NCBI GenBank assembly: GCA_946902875.1
Contig: OX336340.1
Coordinates: 18,367,566-18,431,565, forward strand
Source: Nematopogon swammerdamellus
Taxonomy: Eukaryota; Arthropoda; Insecta; Lepidoptera; Adelidae
Direction: 5' to 3'
DNA length: 64,000 bases
Shown here: positions 52,901 through 62,305 of the stretch, in pieces
Numbering within the stretch: position 1 is the stretch's first letter
Layout of the letters: every line of letters starts with the position of its first letter
Notes under the pieces: model-generated
What the model was told of the DNA's origin: nothing
The model's database searches: none
Seen by the model: the letters and a program-made list of their open reading frames with translations, nothing else
Made by a program: the position numbers and the translations under genes

Positions 52901-55536
52901 AACTTTTATCTACGGATATTTATTTTTAAATTTCTTATGTTCTTGAAAAACAAACAAATTTTAACACAATCAAGACAATATTAATTGTAATACGGAAAGT
53001 AAAACTTCACTCGAAGTCGAAGAAGAACCGGCAAGAAACTTTCCAGGATGTTTTTTTTTTCATACATATAACAAGTAAGTATTTTAGTGACTAGCCACAT
53101 AATAACATCGCCTACAGTCTATCGCAAACACAGCTTGGGAGCAAGATTAAAAAATTATACTGGGAGACTACAAAGACTTTAATTTAAGTAAATCAGGTGT
53201 AAAGAGCCTTTGTCAAACTTTAATGCATAATTTGTATCAACTTAATTATGTAGTATAATTATAATTATACGTATAATTTTAAAATTACTACAGACCCTAC
53301 AGGTATAAATAAAAAAATCAATAAATATTGACCTACCGTACATAGGTCCGAATAGCATACACACCATCCCCAGGAGCAGACAGATTCTGCCTTTTCTACC
53401 GGGTGGACCACCGCAAACCACTCCCATCGTATCTCGCACGTGTTTGAAGTCAAAAAACTTTACTTTGTTTTTAGCTCCCTGAAAATAATAAAAAATTTAC
53501 GGGCGATATTAATTTCTGTTCGTAAAGTTCTGGCACAAAATAAAAGTGTTTAACTCTCCAGTTTTTTTCCGGACAACATTTGGTACAGTTTCGGTATATT
53601 TAGTCATCTAATTGTGATAATACGTGATAATATCATTACACTTGGAAACGTAAAACATAATTGTTTAACGGGCTAGAAATTGGACTAGAAAACTCGCCCG
53701 CAGGCAATATTTTATTGTTTCGTATAATTTCAGTACCTACACCACACTATACATTATATTTTTTTTTTTATGGAAACTGACACGGTTGGCACCTACAACG
53801 TCCGTGATGTCAGCCCATAACACCGGGTGAACTAGGTGCCATGTCAGTGCTTCCCCCTTTGATCGTGCCGGCTACACTGAACTGGTCGGAAAACACAAAC
53901 TATTTACATAGCCGTTTTAACCGACGTTTCATTCAGTGCGGTGGTACCAACCCGGGCGGGTTAAACCCTACCACCAAGTAATATTAGGAGGGAAGGGACC
54001 TACAGTTTTACGAGGAATCCGAACCTCGGTCAGCCTCCAACGGTCAGCGGTCACCCATCCAAATACCGACCGCACCCAGCGTTGCTTAACATTCAATAGC
54101 GACAGTTGACTGTCTGCACCACTGAGCTATCGAGGCTGAAAAAATTGTAATTACACACACACACACACATGACTATGACACATTATAACTATAAACTGCT
54201 GATTGATGTCGCGTAGCTATTTTTTTACTGGCTGACATCGCGGATTTTGTAGGTAATGTAGCCAAAAGTGTCAGTTTCAGCAAAAACAAAACAAATCCAA
54301 ATTACGTAATATTTCTACAAACGCTTGAGCAGGGACCGAAAACTTTTCGATAAACGAAAACTTATATTTTTTCGCGTCATTCGATGTAGGTAATTGTATT
54401 GACATGATTTCATTTGAGTCTATATAATATACATGGACATTGAATGTCTATTAATTATTGATCTTTGGAGACTTCTTTATTTTTTATTCACATGTAAAAG
54501 CAGACAGTTGAAATTTCCTTCCTTTATTAATTAATTAAATGCATTTTTATTTTTAAATAAAACATTGTACTTTGTATATTGCATAACGCAACAGTGAGGC
54601 ATTTCTTATGAAATTAATAGACTCGAAGTCATGAAATGAGGAGGTTCTCAAGTCGACCATTAGGTATTTTTAAGCATACAGTTTGATACAGTTACTTACT
54701 TTTTGTGCGATGGTTTTTCGAGGGTCCTTTAACACCAAAAATCCATAAGTAAGGCTCATGCAGTGTATCAAAGCTGCAATAGAAAAGACTCCGTAGAACC
54801 CAATTTTCTTCAGCAGCACACCGCTCAGCGACATTCCGATCGGGAAGCCGACGGACATGCAAAAATTCACCATCCCCATCCTAAACGTTCTCATCTCCGG
54901 AGAGGACACGTCACCGATATAGCTGAACACGCCAAGGAACATAGTACACCAGCCTCCGCCCAACGCAGGGAATATCACCTCGGTGAACGCCAGCACCTCT
55001 AGTGGTAATTCGTAGAAGAAGTAAGTATTGACCATATTGCTAATGCAAGTCAGCAGCTCTCCGAGGATGGGCATCATGATGCAGATTCTCCGACGGCCGG
55101 TCTTGTCGCTCCAGGCGCCGACGAAGAGAATCAGCATGCACGGAATGGAAGTCTGAATTATGCTTTTCCACGCACCGACCGTGGCGATCAACTTCTGCAC
55201 GTTGGCCTCATAGTCTTTGTAATGCTCCGTGTCCCTTCTCTCGAGCGCGTCGCACACTTCCTGCGTGTAGTTGAGGTTGACCCGACACGCCTTCTCCAGG
55301 TTCAAGTTCTGCGTCGCCATGTTCGCCAGCATCACTGGCATGATGAAGAAGGCCGCCATCGGCTCCACAGTTATTTCAGATCTGAACTTTATTAGTCTTT
55401 CGGTGAAGCCCTTCTTCCGCGGCGGGTCTGTTGTTGCTGATGGGCTTTCTCGATTGAGAGGATCAGACTCGCCGGGTTCGCCATTTGGTATTCTGTCACC
55501 GGTTGCCATATCGGGTGCACTTTCTTGTGAATTCAT
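43812..55536 (-). CDS. Gene C: SLC46 / proton-coupled folate transporter-like MFS transporter (7 exons, 536 aa)
   Basis: Minus-strand exons are 55536-54700, 53478-53337, 52804-52703, 49754-49617, 46373-46290, 45352-45196 and 43962-43812 (1,611 nt including TAA). All have GT/AG ends and phases 0,1,1,1,1,2. The tail has ESDPL, then ITVEP and TM1, a loop with Cys84/Cys95 and one NYT site at 89, and motif A GAWSDKTGRRR at 140-150. The second NYT site seen in genes A and B is replaced by HYKDY. Exon 2 is 18 nt shorter than in the paralogues, so the central loop is six residues shorter. The C-terminal tail (about 49 residues from the last exon) is the longest of the three, with acidic and proline-rich parts. 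The function inferred from the family is a proton-coupled organic-anion carrier; the substrate is unknown. Intron 4 carries a Helitron. Confidence 0.9.
44178..44435. repeat. Palindromic element with two tRNA-Leu-like arms
   Basis: Outer ends CTTCACTAGATAGAT and its complement. Each arm carries GGCTCAAGCCGGAGTTCC and AGGTTCGAATCCT text with 3' sides pointing outward. The right arm (44317-44388) also has a box A-like TGGCGGAATTGGTAATG. Acceptor and anticodon stems do not pair well, so these are tRNA-like relics. Lies in gene C intron 6. Confidence 0.6.
44436..45195. other. Gene C intron 6, remainder
   Basis: Mostly unassigned. 45050-45115 (GTACCCGAAACCGTCGG, GGAGGAGGCATCAGTGTTT) also occurs at 51530-51585, so it is repeat-derived, probably a LINE untranslated tail. 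Confidence 0.4.
45196..45352 (-). CDS. Gene C exon 6 (TM11-TM12)
   Basis: 157 nt, acceptor atttacag, donor TTTTGT|gtgagt. It contains GKINSVVGLAETMMPVMY and FPGAVFLLSAALTLIPAF. Confidence 0.9.
45600..45930 (+). mobile_element. LINE ORF2 C-terminus and tail (L2) in gene C intron 5
   Basis: Frame RWFSHVGRKDDRRLTKEIYK, then ANVSGRVGKGRPR. It is followed by GAAGAACATTATGGGAGTGG and CCCACCGGGAAACAGGCGTG, matching the L2 copies in gene A. Confidence 0.75.
46290..46373 (-). CDS. Gene C exon 5 (TM10)
   Basis: 84 nt, acceptor aacacag, donor CAAG|gttggt (weaker than its paralogues). It contains LNGTGMLALRSIMSKIV. Confidence 0.88.
46556..46790. mobile_element. Fold-back MITE, diverged relative
   Basis: Arms with TTGAACCGACTT...GATCTTGAGTAGAAGGCG inverted around a loop of about 50 nt. 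Same family as 33275-33661. Gene C intron 4. Confidence 0.65.
46960..47035 (-). repeat. GGAGGAGGTTCTCAATTCG repeat fragment
   Basis: Reverse complement of 31500-31545, including CAGACGAATTGAGAACC. Confidence 0.6.
47310..47485 (+). mobile_element. LINE ORF2 3' fragment (L3)
   Basis: ACACAGTAAACTCTGGGGACG to AACCTTATGGGTGGTTCGAG (in pieces). It ends next to the Helitron. Gene C intron 4. Confidence 0.55.
47850..48740 (+). repeat. Alternating minisatellite inside Helitron copy 1
   Basis: About 13 units of 65-70 bp. Two unit types alternate, one with GAAGAAGCTAAACCATCTTG and one with ATAAATAATAAACCATCTCG, giving a period of about 135 bp. Each contains the palindrome GGCCGAAGGCC. Confidence 0.85.
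48780..49010 (+). mobile_element. LINE C-terminal fragment inside the Helitron
   Basis: The plus frame reads SFAIQRGNAASVLGTFENAP, resembling LINE ORF ends of the L4 kind. It lies between the direct and inverted minisatellite arrays, so it probably was captured. Confidence 0.5.
49130..49430 (-). repeat. Inverted minisatellite units of the Helitron
   Basis: About five units of GCTCGGCCTTCGGCCTCGCC in opposite orientation to 47850-48740, so the transcript or single strand could fold over about 300 nt. Confidence 0.8.
49617..49754 (-). CDS. Gene C exon 4 (TM8-TM9)
   Basis: 138 nt, acceptor tttcag, donor GTTG|gtaagt. It contains HDSVLGIISTVSKVVGSFI. Confidence 0.9.
49829..50360 (-). repeat. S1 SINE interrupted by a hAT MITE
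   Basis: Left part ACACCGGGTGAACTAGG to CAGTGCGGTGGTAC, right part resumes at CAACCCGGGCGGG and ends inside the 5S-like core (CACCCATCCAAGTACTGG). Gene C intron 3. Confidence 0.8.
49956..50234. mobile_element. hAT-type MITE inserted in the SINE
   Basis: 279 bp. Ends CACAGAGCATCGAATACCGC and, inverted, CACATAGCATCGAATACCGC, with about 38 bp of TIR. The exact 8-bp duplication GGTGGTAC lies at 49948-49955 and 50235-50242, and the uninterrupted SINE has one copy of it. Confidence 0.88.
50365..50640 (-). mobile_element. LINE ORF2 fragment (CR1/Jockey-like)
   Basis: Minus frame LWEGCPLYLLASLESIQRCV, then IRLLGEPKL and LHLSLFYRYCNGYYNGR, a conserved stretch after the RT domain. Gene C intron 3. 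Confidence 0.7.
50857..51219. mobile_element. Probable MITE with GAAGTGAAAACTT ends
   Basis: 13-bp inverted ends. The left end is followed by CTTTAGCGGCGCTTGGCAC as at 32448. The right end is followed by GCCGGCACTCCCGGAGTGCA, which also accompanies the 32450-32620 relative, so the true outer border is unclear. Confidence 0.45.
51256..51772 (-). repeat. S1 SINE with internal duplication
   Basis: Full ends are present (TTATGGAAACTGACACGG left, GAGCTATCGG right). About 130 bp of other repeat text around 51450-51590 is inserted in the body, with CCACCTAGTA repeated twice. Confidence 0.7.
51780..52375. other. Gene C intron 3, unassigned AT-rich part
   Basis: No repeat or exon recognised. Confidence 0.35.
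52376..52560 (-). repeat. S1 SINE 3' part
   Basis: TTTATGGAAACTGACACG to TTCATTCAGTGGGATGG. The head is replaced by an S3 fragment. Confidence 0.7.
52575..52670 (-). repeat. S3 repeat fragment near gene C exon 3
   Basis: TATCCCTTAGTCGCCTTTTA to TAAAGTACCGGCCCGACAC. It ends about 33 nt from the exon 3 donor. Confidence 0.65.
52703..52804 (-). CDS. Gene C exon 3
   Basis: 102 nt, acceptor cctttgcag-like (ttttgcag), donor TTTG|gtgagt. It contains FRFKWDAVDFSLFLTY. Confidence 0.9.
53337..53478 (-). CDS. Gene C exon 2 (TM7)
   Basis: 142 nt, acceptor tattttcag, donor TACG|gtaggt. It encodes KVKFFDFKHVRDTMG and a helix ending FGPMY. Phase 0 to 1 as in the paralogues. Confidence 0.9.
53768..54138 (-). 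repeat. Chimeric SINE (S1), full length, in gene C intron 1
   Basis: Nearly the same as 13037-13420 in reverse, with a complete 5S-like core (GGTCACCCATCCAAATACCG) and head GAGCTATCGAGGCTGA. It is followed by an ACACACAC tract. Confidence 0.85.
54225..54290 (+). repeat. S1 SINE 3' fragment, diverged
   Basis: CTGGCTGACATCGCGGATTT to GTGTCAGTTTCAGC. Confidence 0.5.
54700..55536 (-). CDS. Gene C exon 1 (start codon, TM1-TM6)
   Basis: 279 codons, start context TTCAACATGA, donor CAAAAA|gtaagt. Confidence 0.92.
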
Positions 55537-56800
55537 GTTGAATATAAGAACTTACAAAATTAGTAAACGGGTAGATAAGTCTTAACACTCTTACGTAGTT
55601 GTAGTATCACAGGATATTTTTATTATTGGTGGATTTTAAAAAATACATCACGAGAAATAATTACGTATACATTAATCGAACCATCGTAGGTATATATACA
55701 GCTTTTACATCGCTGTATCTGACTTCACTGATTTAATCTATTTATGTATAAATATTTGCAACTATTGATCCTGGATTCAATCAATAGTAAGTACGAGACG
55801 CATCACGGCGCCTGCTAGAATGAAATAATTTCCTTATGTATGCCACCAATTGATTCCTTTATCTCACCGAGTTGATAATTAATGGCTGAAACATTTATGG
55901 CTTAATCAGATAAGAGAAGGGATCGCATTGTACCTTCGTGCTAATCGTGGTAGATGGATGTCACTACGAATGGTGATTACAATTTACAAACAATATAATG
56001 GAGCAAACAAAAAAGCAGTCAAGTACGAGTCGGACTCGCGCTCCCAAATTCCGTGCCAGTCATTAACGGGTGACCAGCACATTTGGACCTATGTGTTAGC
56101 CATGAAATTGCTGTCAAGTCTCCGTGAAACCACATTCGAAGTCAATGTTAGAAAAATTACAAATTAAAAAAAGCTCCGACCCTTAAAAAGTCAAAAATAA
56201 TTTCCGTTTACTTACTTAAAGTAGTCGGGGGAACGGTAAATAAATTCCCGCGTTGCTCTGAGTTTTTATATTTTATTTACTTAGCGGTCCTCCGACTTCT
56301 TTAAGTTAGTAAACAGAAATGATTTTTGGCGTTTAAGGGTCGGAAATTTTTTAAATTTGTAATTTAACTTTTATTTCAAGCTTTAAAAAAAACGCATGCA
56401 AATCGGCCATTTTGTAAGATAATAATTTTTTTGTTCTAATAAAAAAAAACGTATCCAAATCGGTCCATCCGTTTGGGAGCTACGATGCCACAGACAGACA
56501 CACCCATACACATACATACGTTAAACTTATAACAACCCTCTTTTTTCGTCGGGGGTTAAAAAATGAATACCATCAATGGCGGCCAAATCTCGCGTTGTAG
56601 GGACTTCGATTGGTAGGTGTTAGCTAGCGTAGTTAGTTAGTTAGGTAGTAGGTGTAACCGTGTGATTTAATTGTGTTTATGGCGTTTTGTCGCGTTCCAC
56701 TAGCCTTGCGATTGGCCGTTGCATTCGCAGCGCAGTTTCTAGCGCTTGCGCGCCTGCGCTGTGCTGTCGCTACACCACTCCTAGCAACTTTTTTTTAAAA
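55537..56800. other. 5' flank of gene C
   Basis: 55537-55990 is AT-rich and unique, and is where the promoter should be; no box can be defended. 55990-56560 is a GGTTCCGT/AAGTACGAGTCGGACTCGCG repeat with a GATCGGTCCATCCGTTTGGGA-like tail (in two pieces). 56580-56800 is unassigned, with a run of TTAGTTAG. Confidence 0.4.
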
Positions 56801-56801
56801 T

Positions 56802-57170
56802 TTTATTCGGTACGGGTGGCTGAGTTGGAGGGGACAAAGCTCCGACCAGCCAATATCACCTCCGAGAAGGTAGGTGCCATATCGGAGACTTCCCTGGATT
56901 GCTGGCTATAATGCACTAGAGGAGAACACAGCCGAGGCTGCTATGCGGCCATCTTACATCCAGTACGGTGGTATCAACCCAGTCGGCTATAATTTGGGCT
57001 AGGGAAGGGACCTACAGTTTTACACCGGAAAGGTGAAGCAGCAGGTGTAGGTATGCACGTAAATTTTTTCGTCAGAAAAAACTCATTGGTACACGCCGAC
57101 CGGATTCGAACCTCGGACCTCTCGCATGAGAAGCTGATGCCCAAACCACTCGGCCACCCGCCGCTTAAAA
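56802..57170 (-). repeat. tRNA-derived SINE (S2), most complete copy
   Basis: On the minus strand: GGGTGGCCGAGTGGTTTGGG (A box), then AGGTCCGAGGTTCGAATCCG (B box), GTACCAATGAGTTTTTTCTG and a body of about 250 bp ending at CACCCGTACCG. The head resembles a Leu/Ser-type tRNA. Confidence 0.75.
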
Positions 57171-57263
57171 CTGCCAGGAGCGACAACTTGCACGAGCTCC
57201 GACTTGGCGAACGCCAAGGATGGCGGCTCCCGTCAGCGGACCGCCCAGTCTAGCCACTTTTTT

Positions 57264-57491
57264 TTTATGGAAACTGACACGGTTGGCTACATCACCTACA
57301 ATATTCGCGATGTCAGCCCATAACACCGGGTGAACTAGGTGCCATATCAGTGCACTGAACTGAACGGAAAACACAAACTATTTATATAGCCGTCTCGACC
57401 TACGTATCATTCAGTGCGGTGGCACCAACCCGGGCGGGTTGAACCCTACCACCTAGCAAGGTAAGAAGAGAAGGGACCTACAGTTTTACGT
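57264..57491 (-). repeat. S1 SINE, ends at the poly-G run
   Basis: TTATGGAAACTGACACGG to CAGTTTTACGT. Where other copies continue with GGAATCCGAACC, this one runs into G30. Confidence 0.75.

Positions 57492-57521
<30 letters not shown>
57492..57521 (+). repeat. Homopolymer of 30 G
   Basis: Thirty consecutive G between TTTTACGT and TGGTTTTTAC. Could be a real G-tract or a sequencing or gap-filling artefact. Confidence 0.95.
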
Positions 57522-57522
<1 letters not shown>

Positions 57523-58139
57523 GGTTTTTACACGACTTGAAAATATTTTCTTCTAGAGTTTATGCAAAATTATATTCTCTAATTTCATACCAAATTTCAA
57601 CTTGCTACGATCGTCCCTTTAGAAGTTATAACGCTTTGACAGACGGACAGACGGACGGACGCATGAGACGCACCATTAGGTTCCGTTTTCATCTGTTTGA
57701 AGTACGGAACATAAAAATGCGCAGTCATTGCACGACGGATGTGCATGATTTCTTTGAAATTAATAGACATTAGGAAAATATGATAATTGGCCTGTTTATT
57801 GACTCATTGGTTATTATTTGTATAATGAATTTGAAGATGAGTCAAATTCATGTTTAATACTATAAAGGTGCGTAATCATCAGACTCGGATTCAAATTGTA
57901 ATCAAGATTGAGTATTTTTAACACGCTTTTATTAGTTTGCCTGTATGCATGTATGTATATGTAACGGAATCTTTCAAATTAGTTTTCACCCACTTCTAGA
58001 AGTCTGAATAATTTGAAATTTTGCACACGTAGCCGATGAAAATACAATAACTTCATAATTTTGACTGAATGCCATCATAACCAAGACCATTAGTATAAAA
58101 AAAATTAGCAGTGCTAATTTGAATTTTTACTTTTTCATC
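57522..58139. other. Repeat-derived then unassigned
   Basis: 57540-57710 has GACAGACGGACAGACGGAC and AGGTTCCGTTTTCATC (GGTTCCGT family). The remainder is AT-rich without features. Confidence 0.4.
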
Positions 58140-58530
58140 ATCAGCCTGTATCGGTCCACTGCTGGACATAGGCCTCTCCCAAGGCACGCCACCACACGCG
58201 GTCTTCCGCTCTTCTCATCCATCCACTCCCGGCTACCTTTTTTAGGTCATCTGTCCACCTAGCCGGGTAGCGTCCCACCCGTCCCCACCCCACCATCGGT
58301 GGTCAGGTCTGCGACAGATGTGCCCAGCCCACTGCCACTTCAGCTTGCTTATTTTCTTAGCAATGTCGACTACCTTAGTTCTTTGACGTATCACGTCGTT
58401 ACGGATTTTATCGGTCAAAGAAATGCCGAGCATTGCTCTTTCCATAGCTCGCTGAGCGACTTTAAATTTGTGGACCAGGCCCATCGTCAGGGTCCACGTT
58501 TCCGCTCCGTAGGTACGTCATTCATTACTG
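58140..58530 (-). mobile_element. RTE-like LINE ORF2 C-terminal fragment (L1)
   Basis: Minus frame KFKVAQRAMERAMLGISLTD, then RTKVVDIAKKISKLKWQWAG and HICRRPDHRW. A paralogue of 16942-17349; truncated. Confidence 0.78.
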
Positions 58531-58577
58531 GCAGTTTACTTTTTAGTTCATATTAAATATTTAATTAATTTAAAGTA

Positions 58578-58885
58578 CTGTGTGGGGCCGGTATTTAAAA
58601 AGAATAGCCCCACTGCATCTCTACCTGCGCATCTCGTAAAAGGCGACTACGGGATAGGGACAAAGTGATGAGTTAAAGGGCAACAGGATAGCAACCTCTC
58701 ACCTTGGCACGGTCCTTCCACCGAGTCATGCAGAATGGGTCTTCATGCCTTACTTCCTGCTTGATATAGCTATCTTGTCCTAATACATTGCTAAACGTTG
58801 TGGTCGGTGTTGTGCTACAAGAGAACTTGCAGCACAACACCGATTACCCTGCTTACCCCGATTGTCGGGATACAGAGTGTGGTAT
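58578..58885 (+). repeat. S3 repeat
   Basis: TGTGGGGCCGGTATTTAAAA to ATTGTCGGGATACAGAGTG. The most typical copy in the window. Confidence 0.75.
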
Positions 58886-59277
58886 GAATTATTTAAAGTA
58901 CCTACATTAAAAAAGTTTAAAGTAAATGAAACTATATAATAAATAAATGAAACTTGATATGAACACTTATGTTAGAGTCGGTCTTTCATTAAAAATAAAT
59001 AAATAAATAAGTGATTGTCTACTTTTATTTAATTTTAAAGACATTGTGTATAAATATATAAATTATGTACAATACAATATTAAAAATTCACAGATCTCAT
59101 GCATTACATGACCTTCGAGTACATTGAAAATGACTTTTAGGACGTATTCAAATATAAGCATATAGCGAGTCGCCGACTGTGGGCGTGAAAATATCCTGGT
59201 GTGCCTGAAGCGAACGAACTCAAAGAGCGAACACACTCCAGATTCTAACAGCGCGCATCTGTTCACTAGGATGTATC
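58886..59277. other. No feature recognised
   Basis: AT-rich. The start of an apparent 117-residue frame at 59199 belongs to the MITE copy that follows. Confidence 0.35.
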
Positions 59278-61625
59278 AGGATAGGTTTGAGAAACTTCAG
59301 GAAAAGAAACTACTCATTATTAGAAGAAAAAAATCCTTATCACTCAAATCGAAATTCCGTTGTTTTTTTGGTCATACAAAAGCTGGAAATTGTAATAAAA
59401 ACTCGATGGGCAGTGAGACTGGAGAGGGCAGTAAACTAATTCAGTCCTCTTTTTCTTTTTCTTCTTTCCCCTCTTTCAGTGTTTGGAATTTACCTACACG
59501 CAGTTCAATTGTACTAGTTATGTATGCAACCTATGCCCATTTTTATTCATGAGTTAGAATTTATTTTTTACTAGCTGTTGCCCGCGGCTTCGCTCGCGTG
59601 AAATTCGTATTTCAAAGAAGAATCTAAGTAACTAAGGGCGAGGCCGAAGGCCGAGCTGCGTTCAGGTAAACGATAAATCTTCTCAAATAAAGTAAGCAAC
59701 TAACGGCGAGGCCGAAGGCCCAGCTGCATCCTGGAAGACAATAAACCTTCACGAAGAAAGTAAGTAACTAAGGGCGAGGCCGAAGGCCGAGCTGCGTTCA
59801 GGAAGACGATAAATCTTCTCGAAGAAAGTAAGTAACTAAGGGCGAGGCCGAAGGCCGAGCTGCGTTCAGGTAAACCATAAACCCTCTTCTGCCTTCGGGC
59901 CTCGCCTTAAATGACTTCCTTTCTTCGATAGCATATAATATCGTTTACTCCATCTATTTATTTAATAAAATATATTTAAAAGTAATATTAATAACTAAAT
60001 AATTAAAACCTACCTAACAAACATTAAAATAACTATCATAAAAGGGGCGTTTTCAAATGTTCCTAGAACACTTGCGGCATTACCCCGCTGGATGGCAAAG
60101 CTTACCGTTTGAATGAAGTAGGCCCTTGATTGCGGGACACCAGTTGCGTCCACCAGCAGAGACCTAGAGAACTAAGGTGATAACATCGGGCCTCTTGCCA
60201 TCCAGCCGGGAATAATCGCAAGGTTTTAGGATGCACGGTATGTTTGCCTTCAGAAGCGTGGACTTTATAATAAAATTTAAATTAATTTAACTCAATCTTA
60301 ATATCGCTTAGTTACCTACTTTATTCGAGATGGTTTAGCTTCATCCAGAACGCAGCTCGGCCTTCGGCCTCGCCTTAGTTACTTACTTTCTTCAAGAAGG
60401 TTTACCTTCTTCCTGAACGCAGCTCGGCCTTCGGCCTAGCCCTTAGTTACTTGCTTTCTTCGAGATGGTTTAGCTTCTTCCCGAATGCAGCTCGGCCTTC
60501 GGCCTCGCCCTTATTTACTTGCTTTCTTCAAGATGTTTTATTATTTATGAGAATGTAGCTCGGCCTTCGGCCTCGCCTTAGTTACTCACTTTCTTCAAGA
60601 CGGTTTAGCTTTTTCCTGAACGCAGCTCGGCCCTCGGCCTCGCCCTTAGTTACTTCCTTTCTTCGAGATGGTTTATTATTTATCAGAACGAAGCTCGGCC
60701 TTCGGCCTCGCCTTAGTTACTTACTTTCTTCAATATGGTTTAGCTTCTTCCTGAACGCAGCTCGGCCTTCGGCCTCGCCCTTAGTTAATTGCTTTCTTCG
60801 ATATGGTTTATTATTTATCAGAATGTAGCTCGGCCTTCGGCCTCGCCTTAGTTACTTACTTTCTTCAAGATGGTTCAGCTTCTTCCTGAACGCAGCTCGG
60901 CCTTCGGCCTCGCCATAGTTACTCGCTTTCTCCGAGATGGTTTATTATTTATCAGAACGTAGCTCGGCCTTCGGCCTCGCCTTAGTTACTTACTTTCTTC
61001 AAGATGGTTTAGCTTCTTCCTGAACGCAGCTCGGCCTGCGGCCTGCCCATGGTTACTTACTTCATTCAAGAAAGAATGTTTTTTTTCTTTCTGAACTCAG
61101 CTCCGACTTCCGCCTCGCCCTTAGTTACTTTCATCGAGAAAGAATATCGTTTACGTGAGCGCAGATCCGCCTTCGGCTCCGCCTTTAGTTACTTACTTTT
61201 TTTTTAATACGAATTTCACGCTAGCGAAGCCGCGGGCAACAGAAATATAAATTGCACCAATGACAGCGACATAAGTTCGACTTAAATTTTTTTTATTTTT
61301 TATTTATCAAACATTTTGTCACCGGCCAGCTCACGTCGAGATGACAGTTCTCCGTTGTCAACTTGTCATTTAAATTTTATAATAATTTTAATTTTTATTA
61401 TATTTTTTTGTTTATTATGTTAATCCGGGATATACACTGTCACTATACAAAGTTTCGTCAAATTCCGTTCAGTGGTTTTTGCGTGATGCGCGTACAGACA
61501 AAGAGAGATTATTAATTTAACGATTTTATTATATGTATAGATTTAATAAAGGCGGACGTTAACCATCCACCAAGTCTTGAATAATAGATTTTCACCAAAA
61601 AGTACTGTAAAATGATCGACTCTTC
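59278..61625 (-). mobile_element. Mariner-like MITE split by the second Helitron
   Basis: 59278-59570 and 61542-61625 match the reverse complement of the MITE at 24588-25008 (CAGGATAGGTTTGAGAAACT, ACTCATTATTAGAAGAAAAA, GGCGGACGTTAACC). The Helitron lies exactly between the parts. Confidence 0.75.
59571..61541 (-). mobile_element. Non-autonomous Helitron, copy 2 (1,971 bp, inverted)
   Basis: Minus-strand TC...CTAG ends. The insertion is between A and T (TTTATTAAA | TAAAAAATAAA), the known Helitron target. Same length as copy 1, and all segments compared are the same, including minisatellites and the captured LINE piece. Confidence 0.85.
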
Positions 61626-62305
61626 TTAAAATAATAATAATAAACATAAGTGAAGAGCTTCAAGAGCTGCGTGACGTCGCTGTGCAGTCCGGAGGATACG
61701 GAGCTCTGCGAGATGGAGGTGGTGGTGACCTACGTGTCTAGTACCATGTCTACACCCATCTAGTCTCAGTCTCAGAAGCTAGTCTCGCGTCGTCGTCTGC
61801 GAGAGCTCCGTAGCCATGGCCTGCACCCGTCGGCGCGCTTGGAGGCCTGCCTCCCGCCACCGGCGGAATTTACCGTTTTTATTAGATTTTGTATAGTTTT
61901 ATTACTTTTAATATAATATTAAATTATATTTTTATTACCAATTTTTTGGCTTTTTATTTAAATATTACTATATAATATACAAAAACACAAAATATTTCTA
62001 TTTATAATTAATCAACTGACGACGGCCCATAAAGGGCCGAAATATTTTGTGTTTTTGTATATTATATAGTAATATTTTAATATAATAAGTAAAATTAATA
62101 TAAATGTACCTGTAAAAACGTGAAATAAAGAATAATAAACATTAACATATAGAAATAAAAGCACAGAACAGACATTTGAATAATAATTCTGAAAATCTAT
62201 TTTAAATCATAAAATATGTTACATAAAATAAAAAAAAACCTTTTTAAAAATATATTTATCTAAACCCACACAGTATAAAACATTAAAGTAATACAAGTTA
62301 GAAGG
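61626..62305. other. Unassigned, with a long inverted repeat
   Basis: 61670-61870 is GC-rich, of unknown origin. Perfect 37-bp arms lie at 61961-61997 and 62040-62076. The rest is A/T-rich. Confidence 0.4.
61961..62076. repeat. Perfect 37-bp inverted repeat with inner hairpin
   Basis: Arms begin AATATTACTATATAATATAC. The 42-nt spacer contains a second stem CGGCCC-ATAAA-GGGCCG. Likely an RNA or DNA fold-back or the end of a MITE. Confidence 0.8.

Noticed and set aside
54763..55002. Plus-strand frames over gene C exon 1
   Set aside because: Antisense shadows of the transporter exon.
59199..59552. 117-residue frame as a gene
   Set aside because: It reads across the mariner-like MITE copy interrupted by the Helitron.
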